NCBI RefSeq assembly: GCF_014640675.1
Contig: NZ_BMHK01000029.1
Span: forward strand, 1-45,755
DNA from: Novosphingobium endophyticum
Lineage (GTDB): Bacteria > Pseudomonadota > Alphaproteobacteria > Sphingomonadales > Sphingomonadaceae
DNA: 45,755 nt
Direction: 5' to 3'
In this document: positions 31,182 through 39,351 of the stretch, in pieces
Numbering within the stretch: the stretch's first letter is position 1
Layout of the letters: each line of letters starts with the position of its first letter
Translations under genes and position numbers: made by a program
The notes under the pieces: model-generated
Seen by the model: only the letters and a program-made list of their open reading frames with translations
What the model was told of the DNA's origin: nothing
Databases searched by the model: none

Positions 31182-32759
31182 ATGGCAACGAACACCGCCA
31201 AGACGGAGGAAACGAAGGACGTGAAGCCAGTGCGATATGCTTATGGATTGACCACCGCCCTCCTGCTCGGAGGCGCAACCCTCTCGCTGACGACGGGCTA
31301 CCCGGCCGGAGCGCAGGTTGCCCAGAACGAAGCCAGCCAGATGGCCCAGATGGTCCCGCGAAGCGGCGCCCCCGCCAGCTTCGCCGACCTGACCGAGCAG
31401 CTCGCGCCGGCCGTGGTCAACATCTCGACCCGCCAGCGCATCCAGATCCAGCAGAACAATCCGTTTGCCGGAACGCCGTTCGAGGGCCTGTTCGGCGGGC
31501 CGGGCAACCTCGGTCCGCAGACGCGCGAAGCGCAGTCGCTGGGCTCCGGTTTCATCATCAGCGCCGACGGTTACGTCGTCACGAACAATCACGTGATTAC
31601 AGCCGAAGGCCGCGGTCAGGTGGAATCGATCACCGTCACGATGTCCAACGGCACCGAATATCCGGCCAAACTGGTCGGCAAGGACGCCGCCTCGGACCTC
31701 GCGGTGCTCAAGATCAGCACCGACGAGTCGATGCCCTTCGTCAAGTTCGGCGATTCCCGGCACGCCCGCGTGGGCGACTGGATCATCGCCATCGGTAACC
31801 CCTTTGGCCTGGGCGGTACGGTGACTTCGGGCATTGTCTCGGCGGTCTATCGCAACACCGGAGCGGGGGGCGCCTATGACCGCTATCTGCAGACCGACGC
31901 CGCGATCAACCGTGGCAATTCGGGCGGCCCGATGTTCGACATGAAGGGCCAGGTTATCGGCATAAACAACGCGATCTTCTCTCCCACCGGCGGAAGCGTC
32001 GGCATCGGCTTCGCGATTCCCGCCGAAACCGCCGCACCGATCGTGCAGAAGCTGATCAAGGGCGAAGCGATCGAGCGCGGCTACATCGGCGTGCAGATCC
32101 AGCCGCTGACCGATGACCTCGCCGAATCGCTCGGGCTCGAACGCAACAAGGGCGAGTTCATCCAGGGCGTCGAACCCGACGGCCCGGCAGCCAAGGGCGG
32201 CATCAAGCCGGGCGACGTGGTCGTCAAGGTGGCGGGCAAGGAAGTGACGCGGGACCAGAGCCTGTCCTACCTCGTCGCGAACCTTGAGCCGGGCAGCCGC
32301 ATACCGGTCGAGGTGATCCGCAATGGCCGCCGCCAGACGGTGAACGTCACGACCGCCAAGCGCCCCAGCGAGGAGACGCTGCAACAAAACTTCGGGCCGA
32401 ACAGCGATCAGCAGTCGGATCCGTTCAACAATCCACCTCAGCAGCAGGAGCAGGGGTACGTCGAGAAGTCGATCGGCCTCTCGGTCACGCCCCTGACCGC
32501 GCAGATTGCGCGCCAGCTCGGCGTGTCCGAGGGTACGAAGGGACTGGTGGTCGTTGCCGCGGACCCCGGCTCGGATGCAGGGCAGAAGGGCATTTCCCGC
32601 GGCTTCATCCTGCTCGAGGCCAACGGCCGCGCAGTTGCGTCCCAGGCCGATCTGGAAGCAGCGATCCGCGCCGCCAAGAACGAGGGCCGCGACGCCATCC
32701 TGCTGCGCGTCCAGCCGCGCGGCCAGTCCGCCGTCTTCGTGCCGATCCGCATGCGCTGA
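31182..32759 (+). CDS. degP: Periplasmic serine protease DegP/HtrA (Do family)
   Basis: A 525-residue envelope protease/chaperone. A signal segment (GLTTALLLGGATLSLTTGYPAGAQ) precedes the trypsin-like domain with the triad His137 (VTNNHVI), Asp172 (AASDLAVLKI) and Ser247 (RGNSGGPMF). Two PDZ domains follow, beginning near IGVQIQPLTDDLAESLGL and SIGLSVTPLTAQIARQLG. A Gln/Pro/Asn-rich linker (NNPPQQQEQG) lies between the PDZ domains. It degrades misfolded periplasmic proteins. Its position after hflKC groups two membrane/periplasm proteolysis controllers; the strong terminator behind it closes the operon. Confidence 0.95.
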   Translation: MATNTAKTEETKDVKPVRYAYGLTTALLLGGATLSLTTGYPAGAQVAQNEASQMAQMVPRSGAPASFADLTEQLAPAVVNISTRQRIQIQQNNPFAGTPFEGLFGGPGNLGPQTREAQSLGSGFIISADGYVVTNNHVITAEGRGQVESITVTMSNGTEYPAKLVGKDAASDLAVLKISTDESMPFVKFGDSRHARVGDWIIAIGNPFGLGGTVTSGIVSAVYRNTGAGGAYDRYLQTDAAINRGNSGGPMFDMKGQVIGINNAIFSPTGGSVGIGFAIPAETAAPIVQKLIKGEAIERGYIGVQIQPLTDDLAESLGLERNKGEFIQGVEPDGPAAKGGIKPGDVVVKVAGKEVTRDQSLSYLVANLEPGSRIPVEVIRNGRRQTVNVTTAKRPSEETLQQNFGPNSDQQSDPFNNPPQQQEQGYVEKSIGLSVTPLTAQIARQLGVSEGTKGLVVVAADPGSDAGQKGISRGFILLEANGRAVASQADLEAAIRAAKNEGRDAILLRVQPRGQSAVFVPIRMR

Positions 32760-32783
32760 CGGAAGGCCACATTCAAGACGAAG

Positions 32784-32815
32784 ACACCCGCAGGAGCGAT
32801 CCTGCGGGTGTTTTT
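32784..32815 (+). terminator. Intrinsic terminator of the hflK-hflC-degP operon
   Basis: ACACCCGCAGGA (32784-32795) and TCCTGCGGGTGT (32800-32811) form a perfect 12-bp stem with a GCGA tetraloop, running into a T tract (32811-32815). Confidence 0.96.
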
Positions 32816-32927
32816 CGTTTGATGGCCGCATCCTTCAACGAGGGCCAGCTTTCGCATGACTGGCGAAAGGGGACGGGGCCGATCGTTCGCCTTCTTCAGC
32901 CCGGCATTGCCGCGGGGCGGCCGGCAA

Positions 32928-35114
32928 TCACGGGTTGGTATTGGGATTGGGCGTGCGCGTCGGGGCCGGTCGCGGCGGGGTGATGACCTTTGGCGCAAGA
33001 CCCTGACCTGCCCTGAGGCCCGGATCGTCGGCAGGGCCGCGGCCCGTCGCGCGGTCGAGGAAATCCTCGGTGGCGGCAGGCGGATCGCTCCGGTCCGGTA
33101 GCATCGCCGGACCCGGCCCCGGACCCGGCCCGATCGTACCGTCCTCGTACATCGGGATGTCGTCAGCGCCGCCGCTGCCCGGTCGCACGAGGTTGCCGTT
33201 CTCGTCGACGTAGTAATAGTCGTCCGGATCGCCCATGAGGTATTCGTCGTCCGGCTCGAGCTGCCATTCGGGTAGCTGCAGCTTGGTGTCGAACTGCTCG
33301 ACCGGGCGGTTCCTGACCGCGACGCGCATGAAATCCGCAAAGGCGCGCGCCGGAGCGTGGCCTCCGGAAAGCCCCGCTACCGCCCTGGCATCGTCGCGGC
33401 CCATCCAGACGCCGGTGGTGACCCCGCTCGAGAAGCCGAGGAACCAGCCGTCCTTGTTCGAACTGGTCGTGCCGGTCTTGCCCGCGACCGGCCGGCCGAT
33501 CTGCGCCGCGCGTCCCGTTCCGGTCGCCACGGCCGATTGCAGCAGGTCGGTGATGCCCGCCGCTACATAATGGGGCACCAGCACCTGTCCGCGCACCGAC
33601 TTGTGCTCGTAGAGCAACTCGCCGTCGGTCGTCGTGACCTTCATGATACCGTAGGGTTCGATCGAGGTGCCTCCGACGGAAACCGCGGCAAAGGCGCGCG
33701 TCATGTCGATCAGGCGTACTTCCGAAGTGCCCAGCACCATCGCCGGCCTGGTATTGATCGGCGTGGTGATGCCGAAGCGCCGCGCCATGCTGGCGACGGT
33801 GCCGAAGCCGACCTCGTTGCCGAGCTGGGCGGCGACGGTATTCTTCGAATAGGCGAAGGCGGAGCGCACGTCGATCTGGCCGGCGTAGTTTCGGCCCGAA
33901 TTGTGCGGGCTCCAGCCGTCGATGGTCACCGGTTCGTCAACCACCGGGTCGCTCGGCGTGTAGCCCGCCTCCAGCGCGGCGAGGTAGACGAAGAGCTTCC
34001 AGGCGGAACCGGGCTGGCGCTGGGCGCTGGTCGCGCGGTTGTAGTTCGAATTGACGTAGTCGGTGCCGCCGACCATCGCCAGCACCGCGCCGTCGCGGTC
34101 GAGGCTGACGAGCGCGCCTTGCGTGCCCTTCGGCACGTTCCTGACGATTGCCGCGGTAGCCGCGGTCTGCGCCTTGGGGTCGAGCGTGGTCCAGACCTCG
34201 ATCGGCTCGTTGGTTTCGGGCAGCAGCATGTCGAGCTGCGGCAGCGCCCAGTCAGTGAAGTAGCGGACCGAGTTCTGGCCTTTTTCCTTGGCGAGCTTGA
34301 TCTTGGTGAGATCGACCTGATCGGCGTCCTCCTGGGAGATCACCCCGTTGTCGACCATTACGCCCAGCACGACGTTGCCGCGTGCGATCGAGGCTTCCAC
34401 ATCGGCGGTCGGGGAGTAGTTCGACGGTGCCTTGACCAGGCCGGCGATGATCGCCGCTTCCCCGGTCGAGAGCTCGGTGGCCGGATGGCCGAAGAACTTG
34501 CGGCTCGCTGCGTCGATGCCATAGGCGCCGCCGCCGAAGTAGACCTTGTTGAGGTAAAGCTCGAGGATCTGGTCCTTGGTGAATTTGCGCTCCAGCGCAA
34601 GCGCCAGGACCATCTCGCGTCCCTTGCGCCCGAAAGTGCGCGCATTGTTGAGGAAGATGTTTCGCGCGAGCTGCTGCGTGATCGTCGAACCGCCCTGCTT
34701 CCAGTGCCCGGCCTCGTAGCGCACCATGAGCGATCGCACGATGCCGACCGGATCGACGCCGTAGTGGTTGCGGTAGCGCCGGTCCTCGACCGAGACCATG
34801 GCATCTTTCATGATCTGCGGGATCTGGTCATAGCCCAGCCACTTGCCATAACTCGGGCCGAGCGAGACCAGTTCGGTGCCGTCGCGCGCGCGCACGACGA
34901 TCATCTGGCCGTTCTGGCTGCTCTTGAGCGCGTTGTAGTCGGGCAGCTCGCGCGTGGTGAAGGCGACTGCCGTGACGAGGAAGATTAACCCCAGCAATGC
35001 AAGCGCGACGCCCCAGACGAAGACCCTGCGGATCGTTCGGCGCCAGAATGGCTTTCCAGGCTCTCGGGAGGAAGAGGCGCCTGACTTGCGGCGCCGGCCG
35101 TTATTTTTGGCCAT
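32928..35114 (-). CDS. Class A penicillin-binding protein 1A
   Basis: A 728-residue bifunctional peptidoglycan synthase. The N-terminal cytoplasmic basic tail and membrane helix (VFVWGVALALLGLIFLVTAV, residues 31-50) are followed by the GT51 glycosyltransferase domain with catalytic Glu110 in VSVEDRRYRNHYGVD and GGSTITQQLARN. The transpeptidase domain has S370-A-W-K373, YSKN and KTGTTSSNKDG. The C-terminus is an acidic then Pro-rich tail (PGPGPGPAM, PPRPAPTRTPNP), probably disordered. Both enzyme domains are intact. Transcribed alone, convergent with degP. Confidence 0.94.
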   Translation of the reverse strand: MAKNNGRRRKSGASSSREPGKPFWRRTIRRVFVWGVALALLGLIFLVTAVAFTTRELPDYNALKSSQNGQMIVVRARDGTELVSLGPSYGKWLGYDQIPQIMKDAMVSVEDRRYRNHYGVDPVGIVRSLMVRYEAGHWKQGGSTITQQLARNIFLNNARTFGRKGREMVLALALERKFTKDQILELYLNKVYFGGGAYGIDAASRKFFGHPATELSTGEAAIIAGLVKAPSNYSPTADVEASIARGNVVLGVMVDNGVISQEDADQVDLTKIKLAKEKGQNSVRYFTDWALPQLDMLLPETNEPIEVWTTLDPKAQTAATAAIVRNVPKGTQGALVSLDRDGAVLAMVGGTDYVNSNYNRATSAQRQPGSAWKLFVYLAALEAGYTPSDPVVDEPVTIDGWSPHNSGRNYAGQIDVRSAFAYSKNTVAAQLGNEVGFGTVASMARRFGITTPINTRPAMVLGTSEVRLIDMTRAFAAVSVGGTSIEPYGIMKVTTTDGELLYEHKSVRGQVLVPHYVAAGITDLLQSAVATGTGRAAQIGRPVAGKTGTTSSNKDGWFLGFSSGVTTGVWMGRDDARAVAGLSGGHAPARAFADFMRVAVRNRPVEQFDTKLQLPEWQLEPDDEYLMGDPDDYYYVDENGNLVRPGSGGADDIPMYEDGTIGPGPGPGPAMLPDRSDPPAATEDFLDRATGRGPADDPGLRAGQGLAPKVITPPRPAPTRTPNPNTNP

Positions 35115-35367
35115 CTTCTGGTTGCAAACCCCTTTGACGGACTACTCGGTCCGAACGCGTCCTACACCGTGGCCGGGAAATTTGTAACCCTGCCTTAACG
35201 GCGCGACGGTGGAAGACGAAGATGGCCCCGCCGCCATAAAAAACCTGTTTGACGAGAACCTCATAACCCGTAAGCCTGCCGGTTCCCGTGGACCTTGCCT
35301 GTTTGGGTGCATGGGGCCGGATTGGGATTGAGGCCTGTAAAGCCGGGCCGGATCGTGGGGGCATTTG

Positions 35368-35886
35368 ATGTCGGACGAGAAGTACAATCGCGGTGCACGT
35401 GCGCTTCACTGGATTATCGCGGTACTCGTCATTATCAACCTTGCGCTGGGCCTGCTGCACGATCCGTTGGAAAAAGTCGTGCAGCTTATACCCCTGCACA
35501 AGTCGATCGGGCTGACGGTGCTGATTTTAACGCTGGGACGAATCGGCTGGCGCTTGAGCTGGACCAGGCCGCCCTGGCCGGGCTCGGTCACACCGTTCGA
35601 GCGGGGAGTAGCCGTTACTACGCACTTCCTGCTCTACGTGTTGATGCTGGCGCTGCCGCTGACGGGATGGGTCTTTTCCTCGGCGGGCAAGTATCCGCTG
35701 ACCTTCTTCGGACTGTTTCCCTGGCCCAAGCTGCCGATCAGCAAGGACAATCCGCTCGCCGGGCTGGCTCATGAGGTGCACGAGGTGTTTGGCTTCGTGA
35801 TGCTGGGGCTGGTCGTGCTGCATGTCCTAGCGGCGCTGCGGCATCACTTCCTGCTCAAGGATCGCGTTTTGCGGCGTATGTGGTGA
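35368..35886 (+). CDS. Cytochrome b561
   Basis: A 172-residue four-helix membrane cytochrome of the bacterial CybB type, which carries two b haems and passes electrons between quinone and acceptors such as superoxide. Candidate haem ligands are His14 in RALHWIIAV, the His in LHKSIGLTV, and the His residues of HEVHEVFGFVMLG and VLHVLAALRHHFL. Four hydrophobic segments are evident. The ATG at 35368 has GGGGG 7-11 bases upstream. The 253-bp region separating it from the divergent PBP1A gene holds no gene I can support. Confidence 0.88.
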   Translation: MSDEKYNRGARALHWIIAVLVIINLALGLLHDPLEKVVQLIPLHKSIGLTVLILTLGRIGWRLSWTRPPWPGSVTPFERGVAVTTHFLLYVLMLALPLTGWVFSSAGKYPLTFFGLFPWPKLPISKDNPLAGLAHEVHEVFGFVMLGLVVLHVLAALRHHFLLKDRVLRRMW

Positions 35887-36034
35887 ACACCACGCCCCTC
35901 CGTGCATTCGCTCGTGGCGCTCGTTTCGACCGGATATGGTGAGGGCGAGTTCGGGTGATGATTTCTCGTCACCCTGAAACCGCAGAGCCGGTTGCCGGGT
36001 TGCGATCTCCCAGCGACCATGGCCTATAGGCCGC

Positions 36035-37786
36035 ATGCGAGATTTGCGAAAAAGGTCCCTGCGCCGCCTGATCCCTGTCCTCGGCGCGGCCGCGCTGGCG
36101 TTTGCCGGATGGGCCGATGCCGCGCCGGGCAGGATTCCCGCCCCGACCGAGAATGCGAGCGCCAGCCAGCAATCAGGCCATGCCCGTCATGCCATGGTGG
36201 CCGCAGCCAACCCGCTGGCGACCGGGGTGGGCGTCGAAATCCTCGAGGCCGGCGGTACGGCGGTCGATGCGGCGGTGGCGATCCAGGCCGTGCTGGGGCT
36301 CGTCGAGCCGCAAAGCTCGGGGATCGGGGGTGGAGCCTTCATGGTCTACTACGATGCCGGGACGCGCAAGGTCACTGCCTATGACGGGCGCGAAACCGCG
36401 CCGATGCAGGCGACCAGGCGCCTCTTTCTCGATGACGAGGGCAAGCCTCTTTCGCATTTCGATGCCGTACTGGGCGGCATATCCACCGGCGTTCCGGGTG
36501 CGATCGCCATGCTCGACATGGCCCATCGCGATCACGGACGGCTGCCCTGGGCCGATCTTTTCAGACCGGCCGAGGAACTGGCGCGGGAAGGCTTCATCGT
36601 CAGCCCGCGCCTCGCCGACATGATCGCGCTCAAACAGGCCCCGCAACCTTCGGCGCCCGATGCGAAGCGCTATTTCACCAGGCCCGACGGGACGCCCTAT
36701 GTCGCCGGGGACAGGCTGAAGAACCCCGCCTATGCTCGCACCCTGCAGCGTATAGCCAAGTACGGCGCGTCGGGCCTTCTCACCGGCCCGATCGCGCAGG
36801 AGATCGTCGACCGCGTGCAGGAGGGGCCGCGTCCGGGCACGCTGACGCTGGCCGATCTCGCTGCCTACCGGCCCGGATCGGGACCGGCGCTCTGCGAGCC
36901 CTATCGCATCTACATCGTCTGCACGCCGCAGGCGCCATCGGGCGGGCCGGGCCTGCAGATCGCGCTCGGCATACTCGGCCAGACGGACATCCACGAGCGC
37001 GGCGCGGACGACGAGAAAGCATGGTTCCAGTTCGCCCAGGCGAGCCGTCTCGCCTATGCCGATCGTGATCGCTACATCGGCGATCCGGCCTTTGTCGATG
37101 TGCCGGTCAAAGGACTGCTCTCCCCCGAATACCTGAAGAAGCGCGCGGCGCTGATCGGCGAAAAGGCGGGCTCGGTGGCGTTCGGCGTGCCCGAGGGGGC
37201 CCCGGAAGTCGGCGTCGATGCGACGGCGGAGCCCGGCGGCACCAGCCATTTCGTGATCGTCGATGCGAAGGGCAACGTCGTCTCGATGACCACCACGGTC
37301 GAGAGCATCTTTGGCTCGGGACGCATGGTTGGCGGGTTCTTCCTCAATAACCAGCTGACCGACTTCTCGTTTTCGCCGGCCAACGACGACGGGACCCCGG
37401 CGGCGAATGCGCCGGCGCCGGGCAAACGTCCGCGCTCGAGTATGGCACCCACGATCGTGCTGACGCGCGAGGGGCGATTCGTCGCGGCCGCCGGCTCACC
37501 GGGAGGCAGCTCGATCCAGGCCTACAATCTCAAGGCGCTGGTGGCGCTGCTCGACTGGGACATGCGCCCGCAGGAGGCGGTGGCGCTGCCCAATCTCGTC
37601 GCGCGGGCGGACCGGTTCAATGCTGATCCCTTCCCCGAGGCGATCATGCGGGCGCTTGCGGCGCGCGGCATGCCGCTTTCGACCGCGCGTGGCGAAAACT
37701 CGGGCATTCAGGCGATCGTTGCCACGAGTCATGGCTATGAGGGCGGCGCGGACCCGCGGCGGGAAGGACGCGCGCGCGGGTTTTGA
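36035..37786 (+). CDS. ggt: Gamma-glutamyltransferase
   Basis: A 583-residue periplasmic N-terminal-nucleophile enzyme hydrolysing or transferring the gamma-glutamyl group of glutathione. The signal peptide (RLIPVLGAAALAFAGWADA) is followed by the large subunit (GIGGGAFMVYYD, YDGRETAP). Autocleavage would occur before Thr403 in GGTSHFVIVDAKG, generating the nucleophile; downstream VSMTTTVESIFGSG and the GGSSIQAYN oxyanion region are intact. The start at 36035 gives a normal signal peptide. Paired functionally with gshA in the window, though 31 kb apart. Confidence 0.94.
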   Translation: MRDLRKRSLRRLIPVLGAAALAFAGWADAAPGRIPAPTENASASQQSGHARHAMVAAANPLATGVGVEILEAGGTAVDAAVAIQAVLGLVEPQSSGIGGGAFMVYYDAGTRKVTAYDGRETAPMQATRRLFLDDEGKPLSHFDAVLGGISTGVPGAIAMLDMAHRDHGRLPWADLFRPAEELAREGFIVSPRLADMIALKQAPQPSAPDAKRYFTRPDGTPYVAGDRLKNPAYARTLQRIAKYGASGLLTGPIAQEIVDRVQEGPRPGTLTLADLAAYRPGSGPALCEPYRIYIVCTPQAPSGGPGLQIALGILGQTDIHERGADDEKAWFQFAQASRLAYADRDRYIGDPAFVDVPVKGLLSPEYLKKRAALIGEKAGSVAFGVPEGAPEVGVDATAEPGGTSHFVIVDAKGNVVSMTTTVESIFGSGRMVGGFFLNNQLTDFSFSPANDDGTPAANAPAPGKRPRSSMAPTIVLTREGRFVAAAGSPGGSSIQAYNLKALVALLDWDMRPQEAVALPNLVARADRFNADPFPEAIMRALAARGMPLSTARGENSGIQAIVATSHGYEGGADPRREGRARGF

Positions 37787-37823
37787 GAAGGCCTCCCCGG
37801 CGGCCCCGACGTGGCGGAGTGCC

Positions 37824-37851
37824 TTGCCCATGCCGCGATCTTTGCTATATA
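37824..37851 (+). promoter_or_regulatory. Candidate promoter of the aldehyde dehydrogenase gene
   Basis: TTGCCC (37824-37829), a 16-bp spacer and TATATA (37846-37851), placing the start about 28 bp before the ATG, which carries a GGGAGAG ribosome binding site. Confidence 0.5.
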
Positions 37852-37885
37852 GAATAGCCAAATTGGGTTTTCCGGGAGAGTCGCC

Positions 37886-39283
37886 ATGGAGTTCACTCGC
37901 ATCAATCCGCTGACCGGCGAGATCGCAAGCTCGGCGCAAGCCATGAAGGCCGGCGATATTCCCGCCGTCGCCTCCAGCGCCGCGAAGGCATTTCCCGCCT
38001 GGGCCGCGATGGGTCCGAATGCCCGCCGCGCCATCCTGATGAAGGCGGCAGGTGCGCTCGAAGCGCGAGCCGAGGCCTTTGTCGAGGCCATGATGGGCGA
38101 GATCGGCGCGACGCGGGGCTGGGCGCTGTTCAACCTCGGCCTCGCCGCGTCCATGGTGCGGGAGGCCGCCGCGATCACCACCCAGATCGCCGGCGAAGTG
38201 ATCCCGTCCGACAAGCCCGGCTGCCTTTCCATGGCGCTCAAGGAGCCGGTTGGTGTGATCCTGGGTATCGCGCCCTGGAACGCGCCGATCATCCTGGGTG
38301 TGCGCGCCATCGCCGTGCCGCTGGCCTGCGGCAACGCGGTGATCCTGAAGGCCAGCGAGACCTGTCCGCGCACCCATGCGCTGATCGTGGAGGCCTTCGC
38401 CGAGGCGGGCTTTCCCGAAGGCGTGGTCAATGTGGTCACCAATGCGCCGGAGGACGCAGGCGAGGTTGTCGGCGCGCTGATCGACGCGCCCGAGGTCAAG
38501 CGCATCAATTTTACCGGATCGACGCACGTCGGCAGGATCATTGCAAGGCGCGCGGCGGAGCACCTGAAGCCGTGCCTGCTGGAACTCGGCGGCAAGGCGC
38601 CGCTGATCGTTCTCGACGACGCCGATCTCGACGAGGCGGTGAAGGCCGCCGCTTTCGGCGCCTTCATGAACCAGGGCCAGATCTGCATGTCGACCGAGCG
38701 CATCATCGTGGTCGATGCCGTCGCCGATGCCTTCGCCGGGAAGTTCGCCGCCAAGGCGCAATCGATGGCTACCGGCGATCCGCGTGAAGGCACAACGCCG
38801 CTGGGGGCAGTGGTGGATCGCAAGACCGTCGACCACGTCAACGGCCTGATCGAGGACGCGGTGGCCAAGGGCGCGAAAGTGCTTTCCGGCGGCACTGCCG
38901 ACAGCGTGCTGATGCCGGCGACCGTCGTAGACGGTGTCACCGACGCAATGAACCTCTACCGCGACGAGAGCTTCGGCCCGGTGGTCGCGATGATCCGCGC
39001 GCGGGACGAGGAACACGCGATCGCGCTGGCGAATGACAGCGAGTACGGGCTTTCCGCCTCGGTCTTCACCCGCGACACCGCGCGCGGCCTTTCGGTTGCC
39101 CGGCGCATTCATTCGGGCATCTGCCACGTCAATGGCCCCACCGTTCACGACGAGGCGCAGATGCCTTTCGGCGGCGTGGGGGCTTCGGGCTATGGCCGTT
39201 TCGGCGGGCGCCAGGGCATCGACAGCTTCACCGAAACGCGCTGGATCACCGTTGAGACGCAGCCGGGGCATTTCCCGATCTGA
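37886..39283 (+). CDS. Aldehyde dehydrogenase, salicylaldehyde/vanillin dehydrogenase subgroup
   Basis: A 465-residue NAD(P)-dependent aldehyde dehydrogenase. The cofactor-binding segment is GVILGIAPWNAPIILG; the general base Glu lies in LELGGKAPLIVLDDADLD, and the nucleophile is Cys267 in NQGQICMSTERI. The CMSTER context and short N-terminus are typical of aromatic aldehyde dehydrogenases (DoxF/NahF/Vdh type). Sphingomonads are rich in aromatic degradation, but no ring-cleavage genes adjoin, so the substrate is inferred only from family resemblance. It has its own candidate promoter and converges on gyrB. Confidence 0.88.
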   Translation: MEFTRINPLTGEIASSAQAMKAGDIPAVASSAAKAFPAWAAMGPNARRAILMKAAGALEARAEAFVEAMMGEIGATRGWALFNLGLAASMVREAAAITTQIAGEVIPSDKPGCLSMALKEPVGVILGIAPWNAPIILGVRAIAVPLACGNAVILKASETCPRTHALIVEAFAEAGFPEGVVNVVTNAPEDAGEVVGALIDAPEVKRINFTGSTHVGRIIARRAAEHLKPCLLELGGKAPLIVLDDADLDEAVKAAAFGAFMNQGQICMSTERIIVVDAVADAFAGKFAAKAQSMATGDPREGTTPLGAVVDRKTVDHVNGLIEDAVAKGAKVLSGGTADSVLMPATVVDGVTDAMNLYRDESFGPVVAMIRARDEEHAIALANDSEYGLSASVFTRDTARGLSVARRIHSGICHVNGPTVHDEAQMPFGGVGASGYGRFGGRQGIDSFTETRWITVETQPGHFPI

Positions 39284-39300
39284 CCCGGGGCGAATAAACG

Positions 39301-39343
39301 GCGGTCGCCCTCCTCGGTAGCGGAGGAGGGGCCGCGTGACCGC
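39301..39343. terminator. Hairpin between convergent aldehyde dehydrogenase and gyrB genes
   Basis: Inner stem CCCTCCTC (39308-39315)/GAGGAGGG (39323-39330) and outer stem GCGGTC (39301-39306)/GACCGC (39338-39343). No T tract follows on either strand, so terminator function is only likely from position between two converging genes. Confidence 0.5.
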
Positions 39344-39351
39344 GCTCGCCT

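Noticed and set aside
35115..35367. Minus-strand frames between PBP1A and cytochrome b561 as a gene
   Set aside because: Short, without a ribosome binding site, and without a recognisable motif; probably only divergent promoter DNA.
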